Below, piece by piece: positions 22,501 to 32,734 of a DNA stretch of 64,000 nucleotides. Within the stretch, counting starts at the first letter, position 1. Every line of letters begins with the position of its first letter. The notes under the pieces were generated by a model that saw only the letters and a list, made by a program, of their open reading frames with translations, was not told the origin of the DNA and made no database searches. Source of the DNA: Meconema thalassinum (taxonomy: Eukaryota > Arthropoda > Insecta > Orthoptera > Tettigoniidae). The DNA lies in the NCBI GenBank assembly GCA_946902985.2, contig OX336389.2, forward strand, positions 1,007,903,441 to 1,007,967,440. Direction: 5' to 3'. The position numbers were made by a program, and so were the translations under genes.

Positions 22501-25319
22501 GTTTTTGGAAGCCTTCATAGGGAGGTTAATGCTGCTTGAGATTCTAGTTCCCGCAGTAAAGTAGTGCAGTTAAACACTATAAAAATCGAGGTAGCGCGCA
22601 GTTCGTTACTCGTGTGGGGGTCCAGGCGGGGACACCAAGAGCCCGCCGATGAGCCAGCTTGGTGTAGTGGGCTAAATCCCACACAAGACACGGCACAAAA
22701 CTAGAAGAATTGCTGAGTCTTAATTCACCGGCCAAGAAAAACAAAACATCATCTTTTTGGAAGCCTTCATAGGGAGGTTAATGGTGCTTGAGCTTCTAGT
22801 TCTCGCAGTAATGTAATGCAGTTGCACTCTATATAAAGGGAGGTAGCGCGCAGTTCGATACTCCTGTGGGGGTCCGGGCGGCGACACCAAGCGCCAGTCG
22901 ATTAGCCAGCTTGGTGTCTTAGGTGAAACCCCACACAAGATACGGCACAAACCTAGAAGAATTGGTGAGTTTTAATTAACCGGCCGTAAAAGCCAATACA
23001 CCACCTTTTTGGAAGCCTTCATAGGGAGGTTAATGCTGCTTGAGATTCTAGTTCTGGCAGTAAAGTATTGCAGTTGCACTCTATACAAAGGGAGGTAGCA
23101 CGCAGTTCGTTACTCCATTGTGGGTTCGGGCGGGGACACCAAGAGCCCGCCGATGAGCCAGCATGTTGTCCTAGATGAAACCCGACACAAGACCCGGCAA
23201 AAACCTAGAAGAATTGCTGAGTTTTAATTCACCGGCAGTGAAAGCCAATACAGCACTCTTTGGAAGCCTTCATACGGAGGTTAATGCTGCTTGTGCCTCT
23301 AGTTCTCGCAGTTAAGCAGTGCCTATGCACTCTATTTAAAGGGAGGTAGCGCGCAGTTCGTTACTCCTGTGGGGATCCGGCGGGGACACCAATGGCCCGC
23401 CGATGAGCCAGCTTGGTGTCCTAGGAGAAACTCCACACAAGTCACGGCAGAAACCTAGAAGAATTGCTGAGCTTTAATTCACCAGCCGTGAATGCCAATA
23501 CACTATCTTTTTGGAAGCCTTCTTGGGGAAGTTAATGCTGCTTGAGCTTCAGTTCTCGCAGTAAAGTAGTGCAGTGCACTCTTTATAAAAAGGTAGCGCG
23601 CAGTTCGTCACGCCTGTGGCGGTCCGGGCGAGGACACCAAGAGCCCGCCGATGAGCCACCGTGAAAGCCACTACACCATCTTTTTGGAAGCCTTCATAGG
23701 GAGGTTAATGCTGTTTGAGATTCTAGTTCTCGCAGTAAAGTAGTGCAGTTGAACACTATAAAAATCGAGGTAGGGCGCAGCACGTTACTCGTGTGGGGGT
23801 CCAGGCGGGGACACAAAGAGCCCGCCGATGAGCCAGCTTGGTGTCCTGGGCGAAATCCCACACAAGACACGGCACAAAACTAGACGAATTGCTTAGTCAT
23901 AATTCACCGGCCAAAAGAACCAATACATCATCTTTTTGGAAGCCTTCATAGGGAGGTTAATGCTGCTTGAGCTTCTAGTTCTCGCAGTAAAGTAGTGCAG
24001 TTGCACTCTATATAAAGGGAGGTAGCGCGCAGTTCATTACTCCTGTGGGGTCCCGTCGGGAACACCAAGAGCCCGCCGATGAGCCAGATTGGTGTCCTAG
24101 GCGAAACCCCACAGAAGACATGGCGCAAACCTCGAAGAATTGCTGAGATTTAATTCACCGGCCGTGAAAGCCAATGCTCCACCTTTTTGGAAGCCTTTAT
24201 AGGGAGGTTAATGCTGCTTGAGCTTCTAGTTCTCGCAGTAAAGTAGTGAAGTTGCACTCTATATAAAGGGAGGTAGCGCGCAGTTCATTACTCCTGTGAG
24301 GTCCGGCGGGAACGCCAAGAGGCCGCCGATGAGCCAGCTTGGTGTCCTAGGCGAAACCCCACAAAAGACATGGCACAAACCTAGAAGAATTTCTGTGTTT
24401 TAATTCACCGGCCGTGAAAGCTAATGCTCCATCTTTTTGGAAGCCTTCATAGGGAGGTTAATGCTGCTTGAGCTTCTAGTTCTCGCGGTAAAGTAGTGCA
24501 TTTGCACACTATATAAAGGGAGGTAGCGCGCAGTTCGTCACGCCTGTGGGGGTCCGGGCGGGGACACCAAGAGCCCGCCGATGAGCCAGCTTGGTAACCT
24601 AGGCGAAATCCCACACAAGGCACGGCACAAACCTAGAAGAATTCCTGAGTTTCAATTCACCGGCCGTGAAAGCCAATACACCATCTTTTGGAAGCCTTCA
24701 TAGGGAGGTTAATGTTGCTTGAGATTATAGTTCTCGCAGTAAAGTAGTGCAGTTGCACTCTATATAAAGGGAGGTAGTGCGTAGTTTATTACTACTGTGG
24801 GGGTCCGGACGGGGACTCCAAAAGCCCGCCGATGAGCCAGCCTGGTGTCCTAGGCGAAACCCGACACAAGACCCGGCACAAACCTGGAAGAATTGCTGAC
24901 TTTTAATTCACCGGCTGTAAAAGCCAATGCAGCACTCTTTGGAAGCCTTCATTGGGAGGTTAATGCTGCTTGAGCTTCGAGTTCTCGCAGTAAAGTAGTG
25001 CAGTTTCACTCTATATAAAGGGAGGTAGCGGGCAGTTTGTTACTACTGTGGGGGTCCGGACGGGGACACCAAAAGCCCGCCGATGAGCTAGCCTGGTGTC
25101 CTAGGCCAAACCCGACACAAGACCCGGCACAAACCTAGAAGAATTGCAGAGTTAAATTCACCTGCCGTGAAAGCGAATACACCATCATTTGGAAGCCTTC
25201 ATAGGGAGGTTAATGCTGCTTGAGACCCTAGTTCTCGCAGTTAAGCAGTGCATTTGCACTCTATTTAAAGGGAGGTAGCGCGCAGTTCGTTACTCCAGTG
25301 GGGATCCAGCGGGGACACC
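16562..25319. repeat. Satellite array block 2, ~250-bp monomers
   Basis: About 35 head-to-tail monomers of the same family as block 1, beginning in the middle of the monomer split by the Gypsy element. At least five monomer variants alternate without a simple order. Distinguishing marks include GTTTATTACTACTGTGG with CCGGACGGGG, TTCGTCACGCCTGTGG with AACCTAGGCG, TTAAGCAGTGCATTTGCAC with CTATTTAAAGG, and AACACTATAAAAATCGAGG. One monomer near 23650-23660 is internally deleted (GATGAGCCA joined to CCGTGAAAG). No gene is seen; short open frames here are only repeated monomer sequence. Confidence 0.97.
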
Positions 25320-25322
25320 ATA

Positions 25323-26132
25323 GCACAGTGGGTCAAAATAGAAATCTAGGAGGACAAAATTATTTATTTTCATAATTAAAACATCATTTTTTTTACTTCT
25401 ACAGCATTCACATATAATTGCCGCTCTCTATTCTGGGATATAAACGCATTTTAGAGTAAATCTGTCACCACTGTTCGAGCAGTCTGAATTGGAGGGTAAA
25501 TGTAAGTGAATGTGGTTTGGTTGTCTTTGTGGTTAGTGTGATGCTTTAAGATGGAACATGCAGCTGAAGATATGATCTTAGTAACGCCTTTCAGTTATTA
25601 ATGGGCGTAATTATTACGTAATTGTAGCTATATTTGCAGTATATAATATTTAACTATTATTTTTAAAATTATATTTTCACTGAGATTTTTAGAATGTCGC
25701 GTCAACCTGCGTTACTATCTACTTAATGTTAAAATGTAGATAAAGTCTTGTTGTTTACGCCTGTTATAAGATTTTTTGCATCTTTTTGCAACTTACTTAG
25801 TTATTTTACGTTTTAGAAGTTGCCGCGCAACCAGTTCTCACACGTTTACAACTGTTTGAAGCACTGGGTTCGACGAATATGTCAAAAGTGGAACTTTGTG
25901 AGTTTGTTAAAAGTAAATTAGGGGTAGAAAAGTGTTGTGAAGAGATAACTGAATGCTCTATCCAACTCCTAGTCATAGACAATTTCTTGCATGTGTTGAC
26001 GTAGCTTAAAACAGGTCTTAACTGATGTTTATTATGAAGTAAACAAATTATATACGTTGCTTTCACCCTAATTCATGATTAGAACGTAAAAATAATTTTG
26101 TCCCCCTAGATTTCGATTTTGACCCACTGTGC
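25323..26132. mobile_element. 810-bp inverted-terminal-repeat element, family unknown
   Basis: An AT-rich island inside the satellite. The ends are inverted repeats of about 45 bp: GCACAGTGGGTCAAAAT starts the left end and its complement ends the right, followed by shared GAAATCTAGG and GGACAAAATTATTT segments with few mismatches. ATA flanks both sides (25320-25322 and 26133-26135). An unoccupied monomer with ACCATAGGCCCG exists at about 62722-62733, which supports ATA as the target duplication. No transposase motif is visible, so it is probably non-autonomous, mobilised by an enzyme encoded elsewhere. The superfamily is not clear: a 3-bp duplication is compatible with PIF/Harbinger or Academ-like groups, but the termini do not decide it. 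Confidence 0.85.
25801..26004 (+). CDS. Possible short coding fragment inside the 810-bp element
   Basis: A 67-codon open frame with no start at its beginning; the first ATG is at 25879 and gives 41 codons. It is preceded by pyrimidine-rich sequence and TTTTAG at about 25811-25816, which resembles a 3' splice site. The peptide contains NMSKVELCEFVKSKLGVEK. I recognise no family. It could be an exon fragment captured by the element, a transposase remnant, or chance. An antisense frame of 86 codons overlaps it and looks less protein-like. Confidence 0.15.
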   Translation, partial: LFYVLEVAAQPVLTRLQLFEALGSTNMSKVELCEFVKSKLGVEKCCEEITECSIQLLVIDNFLHVLT

Positions 26133-27121
26133 ATAGGCCCGCCGATGAGCCAGCTTGGTGTCCTACGCGAAACCCCACACAAGTCACGGCACAAACCTAG
26201 AAGAATTGCTGAGCTTTAATTCACCAGCCGTGAATGCCAATACACCATATATTTGGAAGCCTTCTTGGGGAGGTTAGTGCTGCTTGAGCTTCCAGATCTC
26301 GCAGTAAAGTAATGCAGTTGCACTCTATATAAAGGGAGGTAGCGCGCTGTTCGTCACGCCTGTGGGGGTCCGGGCGGGGACACCAAGAGCCCGACGATGA
26401 GCCAGCTTGGTGTCATAGGCGAAACCCCACACAAGACACGGCACAAACTTAGTAGAATTGCTGGGTTTAATTCACCGGCCGAAAAAGCCATTACACCACC
26501 TTTTTTGAAGCCTTCATAGGGAGGTTAATGCTGCTTGAGATTCTAGTTCTCGCAGTAAAGTAGAGCAGTTGCACTCTATATAAAGGGAGGTAGCGCGCAG
26601 TTCGTTACTCCTGTGGGGGTCCGAGCGGGGACACCAAGAGCCCGCCGATGAACCAGCTTGGTAACCTAGGCGAAATCGCACACAAGACACGGCACAAACC
26701 TAGAAGAATTTTTGAATTCCAATTCACCGGCCGTGAAAGCCAATACACCATCTTTTAGGAAGCCTTCGTAGGGAGGTTAATGCTGTTTGAGATTCTAGTT
26801 CTCGCAGTAAATTAGTGCAGTTGAACACTATAAAAATCGAGGTAGCGCGCAGTTCGTTACTCGTGTGGGGGTCCAGGCGGGGACACCAAGAGCCCGCCGA
26901 TGAGCCAGCTTGGTGTAGTAGGCGAAATCCCACACAAAACACGGCACAAAACTAGACGAATTGCTGAGTCTTAATTCACCGGCCAAGAAAACCAGTACAT
27001 CATCTTTTTGGAAGCCTTCATAGGGAGGTTAATGGTGCTTGAACTTGTAGTTCTCGCAGTAATGTAGTGCAGTTGCACTCTATATAAAGGGAGGTAGCGC
27101 GCAGTTCGATACTCCTGTGGG

Positions 27122-29354
27122 GGTCCGGGCGGCGACACCAAGGGCCAGCCGATTAGCCAGCTTTGTGTCTTAGGTGAAACCCCACACAAGATACGGCACA
27201 AACCTAGAAGAATTGGTGCGTTTTAACTAACCGGCAGTGAAAGCCAATACAGCACTCTTTGGAAGCCTTCATAGGGAGGTTAATGCTGCTTGAGCCTCTA
27301 GTTCTCGCAGTTAAGCAGTGCATATGCACTCTATTTAAAGGGAGGTAGCGCGCAGTTCGTTACTCCTGTGGGGATCCGGCGGGGACACCAAGGGCCCGCC
27401 GATGAGCCAGCTTGGTGTCCTAGCCGAACCCCCACACAAGACATGGCACAAACCTAGAAGAATTTCTGAGATTTACTTCACCGGCCGTAAAAGCTAATGC
27501 TCCATCTTTTTTGGAAGCCTTCATAGGGAGGTTAATGCTGCTTGAGCTTCTAGTTCTCGCAGTAAAGTAGTGCTGTTGCACTCAATAAAATGGGAGGTAG
27601 CGCGCAGTTCATTACTCCTGGGGGGTCCCGGCGGGAACACCAAGAGGCCGCCGATTAGCCAGCTTGGTGTCTTAGGTGAAACCCCACGCAAGATACGGCA
27701 CAAGCCGCACGTGAAAGCCAATCCACCACCTTTTTGGAAGCATTCATAGGGAGGTTAACGCTGCTTGAGCTTCTAGTTCTCGCGGTAAAGTAGTGCATTT
27801 GCACTCTATATAAAGGGAGGTAGCGCGGAGTTCGTCACGCCTGTGGGGGTCCGGGCGGGGACACCAAGAACGCGCCGATGAGCCAGCTTGGTAACCTAGG
27901 CGAAATCCGACACAAGGCACGGCAAAAAACCTAGAAGAATTGCTGAGTTTCAATTCACCGGCCGTGAAAGCCAATACACCATCTTTTGGAAGCCTTCATA
28001 GGGAGTTTAATGCTGCTTGAGCTAATAGTTCTCGCAGTAAAGTAGTGGAGTTGCACTCTATATAAAGGGAGGTAGTGCGCAGTTTATTACTACTGTGGAG
28101 CTCCGGACGGGGACTCCAAAAGCCCGCCGATGAGCCAGCCTGGTGTCCTTGGCGAAACCCGACACAAGACCCGGCACAAACCTAGAAGAATTGCTGAGTT
28201 TTAATTCACCGGCTGTAAAAGCCAATGCAGCACTTTTTGGAAGCCTTCATAAGGAGGTTAATGCTGCTTGAGCTTCGAGTTCTCGCAGTAAATTAGTGCA
28301 GTTTCACTCTATATAAAGGGAGGTAGCGCGCAGTTTGTTACTACTGTAGGGGTCAGGATGGGGACACCAAAAGCCCGCCGATGAGCCAGCCTGGTGTCCT
28401 AGGCCAAACCCGACACATGATCCGGCACAAACCTAGAAGAATTGCAGAGTTAAATTCACCTACCGTAAATGAGAATACACCATCATTTGGAAGCCTTCAT
28501 AGGGAGGTTAATGCTGCTTGAGACTCTAGTTCTCGCAGTTAAGCAGTGCATTTGCACTCTATTTAAAGGGAGGTAGCGCGCAGTTCGCTACTCCTGTGGG
28601 GATCCGGCGGGGACACCAAAGGCCCGCTGATGAGCCAGCTTGGTGTCCTAGGCGAAACCCCACACAAGTCGCGGCACAAACCAAGAAGAATCGCTGAGCT
28701 TTAATTCACCGGCCGTGAATGCCAATACACCATCATTTTGGAAGCCTTCTTGGGGAAGTTAATGCGGCTTGAGCTTCCAGCTCTCGCAGTGAATAGTGCA
28801 GTTGCACTCTATATAAATGGAGGTAACGCGCAGTTCGTCACGCCTGTGGGGGTCCGGGCGGGGCCACCAAGAGCCCGCCGATGAGCCAGCTTGGTAACCT
28901 AGGTGAAATCCCACACAAGACACGGCACAAACCTAGAAAAATTGCTGAGTTCTAATTCACCGGCCGTGAAAGCCAATAAACCATCTTTTTGGAAGACTTC
29001 AATGGGAGGTTAATGCTGTTTGAGATTCTAGATCTCGCAGTAAAGTAGTGCAGTTGAACACTATAAAAATCGAGGTAGCGCGCAGCTCGTTACTCGTGTG
29101 GAGGTCCAGGCGGGGACACCAAGAGCCCGCCGATGAGCCAGCTTGGTGTCCTGGGCGAAATCTCACACAAGACACGGCACAAAACTAGACGAATTGCTGA
29201 GTCATAATTCACCGGCCAAGAAAACCAATACATCATATTTTTGGAAGCCTTGATAGGGAGGTTAATGCCGCTTGAGCTTCTAGTTCTCGCAGTAAAGTAG
29301 TGCAGTTGCACTCTATATAAAGGAAGGTAGCGCGCAGTTCGTTACTCCTGTGGG
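27122..29354. repeat. Nine-monomer higher-order repeat, copy 1 (2.23 kb)
   Basis: This matches 29355-30105 at an offset of about 2233 bp, then continues matching 43141-44615 at a constant offset of 15300 bp. Shared private variants include AATGCGGCTTGAGCTTCCAGCTC and GGTCAGGATGGGG. The two copies are therefore adjacent tandem units, the second of which is split by the BEL/Pao insertion. A more diverged relative of the same unit is visible around 23210-25310. Confidence 0.85.
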
Positions 29355-30105
29355 GATCCGGGCGGCGACACCAAGGGCCAGCCGATTAGCCAGCTTTGTG
29401 TCTTAGGTGAAACCCCACACAAGATACGGCACAAACCTAGAAGAATTGGTGCGTTTTAATTCACCGGCAGTGAAAGCCAATACAGCACTCTTTGGAAGCC
29501 TTCATAGGGAGGTTAATGCTGCTTGAGCCTCTAGTTCTCGCAGTTAAGCAGTGCATATGCACTCTATTTAAAGGGAGGTAGCGCGCAGTTCGTTACTCCT
29601 GTGGGGATCCGGCGGGGACACCAAGGGCCCGCCGATGAGCCAGCTTGGTGTCCTAGGCGAAACCCCACACAAGACATGGCACAAACCTAGAAGAATTTCT
29701 GAGATTTACTTCACCGGCCGTGAAAGCTAATGCTCCATGTTTTTGGAAGCCTTCATAGGGAGGTTAATGCTGCTTGAGCTTCTAGTTCTCGCAGTAAAGT
29801 AGTGCTGTTGCACTCAATAAAATGGGAGGTAGCGCGCAGTTCATTACTCCTGGGGGGTCCCGGTGGGAACACCAAGAGGCCGCCGATTAGCCAGCTTGGT
29901 GTCTTAGGTGAAACCCCACGCAAGATACGGCACAAGCCTAGAAGAATTGGTGAGTTTTAATTCACCGCACGTGAAAGCCAATCCACCACCTTTTTGGAAG
30001 CATTCATAGGGAGGTTAACGCTGCTTGAGCTTCTAGTTCTCGCGGTAAAGTAGTGCATTTGCACTCTATATAAAGGGAGGTAGCGCGGAGTTCGTCAAGC
30101 CTGTG
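29355..30105. repeat. Nine-monomer higher-order repeat, copy 2, left part
   Basis: This carries the same variant order as the start of copy 1, including GCAGTGCATATGCAC and the GCGCGGAGTTCG variant. It is interrupted at 30105/30106 by the BEL/Pao element and resumes at 43141. Left and right parts together are about 2.23 kb, equal to copy 1. Confidence 0.85.
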
Positions 30106-30107
30106 TG

Positions 30108-30126
30108 GTGTATTCTTTGAATACAC
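30108..30126. other. Hairpin at the outer edge of the BEL/Pao 5' LTR
   Basis: GTGTATTCTTTGAATACAC is a perfect 8-bp inverted repeat with a TTT loop, two bases inside the LTR end. The identical hairpin is at 40265-40283 in the 3' LTR. At this position it could affect integrase recognition of the end; that role is inferred. Confidence 0.7.
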
Positions 30127-31379
30127 GGTATCTGAGATATAATTTTTATTGCTCCTTGCATGTTCATTTCTTCCTTCCTCTTTGTCAAACACCAACAGTG
30201 ATCTTCTGTTTTCTCCTTGATGGGCAAATCTCTTATGTCTTCATGAGTCTGTTCTAGATATATAACTTCTGTGACCCACCTAGCGTCATTTAGCAGCGAA
30301 TCTCTGAAGTTACTCAATTCTTCCTGGTGCAAGAGGACTTACATATCCATCTGGCCACCAGATCTTGTTACCATCGCCAGCTATTTTCTCCTTGAGCAAG
30401 AGGACTACGTCTACTTTTTTACTCACCATGCTGCGCTAGTATCGCCTACTATCAACTCTTGGAAGACCATTCATCAAGAAGAACATTTATTTTTGATAAG
30501 TTGGTTATGCTGATATGTATACCTTTTGTCTCCTACCCCCACTCTCTTCCCTTCCTTGGACCCTCCGTGCTTCGCTGAGCTGGTCTCACTTCTCAGTCGG
30601 CAGTTGACTCGATCAGTTAAGGCTCCTCTCGAGCCAGCCTCCTCAAACCAAGAGGCATACTCTCTTCTACGCCATGTTGACAAAGTAGTTATCGTCAAAA
30701 GGAACTTCACTTTCAACATGAAATCAAGATAAGTACCATCTTAAAGTTTTAACCTCATCTTCATGGTTTTAACTTTCACGTGCTTTGAACTATACTTTCA
30801 TAGACAGTGTGAGATTATTTATTTAGGGGCAAAAATCATTCTTCGTGGGATTTGCCATGTTGAGCTTTTGTTCGTACAAGCCAACCTTACTAGAAAAGAG
30901 CTTTTCTTAAGCTATTTAAATGAGACATCCTCTCACTACGTGGGATATTATCTAATACCCACTGTCTATAATTCACCAAGCTAGTTCCTCCGTTGGATTT
31001 TCTTAACCCCATTTTTCTACTAAGATCATTCTGGAACCTTCCAGATCTTGTACTTTATCTGCAAGTCCTGCCGTCATGTATTTCTCACTTATTTGTGAAA
31101 ATGCTATTTAAAATTGAAGAATCTTACTTCTAAATTACTACAATAGTGAATTTTCGTCCACCGCTGGAATTTTCTATGGCGCATTTAATTGTAATTTACA
31201 ACTTTCTCAAGAAATAGACTCTCGCCTACCTAGTGAAACCAGTTATTTTCATCATTGCAATAACTTTCTTTCCCATAAACTTTCGTGTTTCAATAGTGAA
31301 CTTTTCATATGTTTCAACGAACTATAGTGAAAACCAGTGCTTGTTCAACTTTCTACCGCGTCGCGATCGTCCGTTTACA

Positions 31380-31387
31380 TATAAATA
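31380..31387 (+). promoter_or_regulatory. TATA box of the BEL/Pao 5' LTR
   Basis: TATAAATA followed by AGGCC, in an otherwise ordinary stretch after a CG-rich patch (CCGCGTCGCGATCG). A start site would be expected about 25-30 bp downstream, near TTTTCCTCAATCC. The same motif is at 41537-41544 in the 3' LTR. Confidence 0.55.
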
Positions 31388-31450
31388 AGGCCATGAACAA
31401 TTTTCCTCAATCCCTAATTCTCTTTCCTAAACCTTTTACTAACAATCTGT

Positions 31451-31456
31451 AATAAA
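31451..31456 (+). terminator. Polyadenylation signal of the BEL/Pao 5' LTR
   Basis: AATAAA about 64 bp downstream of the TATA box, followed by a T-rich and GT-containing region. The spacing fits a short R region. In an integrated element the 3' LTR copy (41608-41613) would be the one used for 3' end formation. Confidence 0.45.
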
Positions 31457-32574
31457 CTTTTAAATTTAGGTCTGTTTCAACGAGGTGTCAATCCATAGAT
31501 GTGCCCTCCCATTTTTTCTCATGTGTAATTAAGTAATCTCTGTATAATTACGTGTCCAGCACACGTTTCAACCTTACATTGTTTCTCCCTTATAATGAGA
31601 GAATACAATTCTTTCAACTCTTGAGTGAGTTATTTTTAGGTCTCACTAAATGGAAACTGCCCCATTTGGCTCGTGATTTCTATTTAAAACATAGGAGGTC
31701 GAGAACCTTCCTTTTGATTATCTCTTCAGGTTTCACAGTAAGTGACCTGCCCTCTTTTGTATAATTCTCATAAAGTAATTCTGTTTAAATATAAGAAGTT
31801 GTAGGAACTTCTATTTCATTCTTTATGTTTTTCTTATTGTTATTTTCGAAGTTGTAACCTTTTCTAAATCAGTTACCTGGTAATTTTTTAAAGTACACTC
31901 CTTGTACTCTTGTGAATGTTTAAACTTTAATCATTTCATTTGCCTTTTTAAAATCTTACAAAGATTTTAGTACCAGGTTTAAAACCTTAAGAATTATTAT
32001 TTGCCTGGAGCAATTTCTAAATGTTGTCGGAGGTCTGCGACCCCAAATTGTTAATAAGATTGAAACATATTTAATTGTTAAAGATATCAACTTCCTCTAA
32101 TTTGTTAAATAAATTAAGAGTTTCTTTTTTGCTTTTTCATTTTTCTAATACAACGGGTAAGCAAGATCCTGTCCTCCTTGGCTCTCCCTACTTGATGCCA
32201 TTAAAACCATTAATAGGGCTTTCACCACTCGTTGCATTTGAGCAAAAACTCTTAGTAGTAACCTCACTAAAGATTCTTTTAGCTTTAATAGCTAATTCTA
32301 ATTGGCCAGTAAGGCAAGTAAAGCTCGCTACGCCAGCTACCTGCTTGTGGAGATCCTCTCCGAAAACTTATGGTCAGTTTTCCAAAAGATAAGTGTTTCT
32401 TTTTGTCTAAACTTTTAGCCGGCTCCTCGCCGAGTAAAAGCTTAGCCATTTCTAAATGCAACCATTGGCTTATTCAACAAAATTACTCCCCAGGTTAAAA
32501 TCTTTTATCATTTTCCTTCCTGGAAGCACTGGGTCGCCTTTCTCAGGAACTCTATAATTTCGAAAATTGGAAAT

Positions 32575-32624
32575 GTTGTTGTTGTTTGAGTCTTCAGTCT
32601 TTTGACTGGTTTGATGCAGCTCTC
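32575..32624. repeat. 50-bp repeat fragment in the BEL/Pao 5' LTR
   Basis: The 3' LTR has 9 bp at this place (42732-42740); the 5' LTR has 50 bp starting GTTGTTGTTGTTTGAGTC and ending GATGCAGCTCTC. It contains a hairpin CAGTC-TTTT-GACTG. From memory it resembles the edge of a dispersed repeat common in insect genomes (TTGAGTC..CAGTC..GACTGGTTTGATGCAGCTCTCC), but I cannot confirm the family. No target duplication is seen, so it may have arrived through break repair. Confidence 0.5.
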
Positions 32625-32734
32625 CATTTAAATTATTGGCATTCTTCGAATTATTTCGCAAAACGAATTTCTTTGAAAAACCTTACAATAAATTTGTTAC
32701 TCTTAGTTTTGCCAGACCATCACCTTTCCCCATA

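Larger units (their letters stand above)
26133..30105. repeat. Satellite array block 3, ~250-bp monomers
   Basis: About 16 monomers of the same satellite. From about 27122 it enters a 2.23-kb higher-order repeat of nine monomers. A 31-bp deletion at about 27706 separates this copy from the matching site near 29930. The block ends inside the second higher-order copy at CTGTG, where the BEL/Pao element starts. No gene is seen. Confidence 0.96.

Noticed and set aside
25806..26066. 86-codon minus-strand frame in the 810-bp element
   Set aside because: It reaches almost into the terminal inverted repeat, shows no motif, and overlaps a more plausible plus-strand frame.
30004..30332. Minus-strand frames at the left edge of the BEL/Pao 5' LTR
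   Set aside because: They fuse satellite or LTR sequence across the insertion junction and have no recognisable domain.
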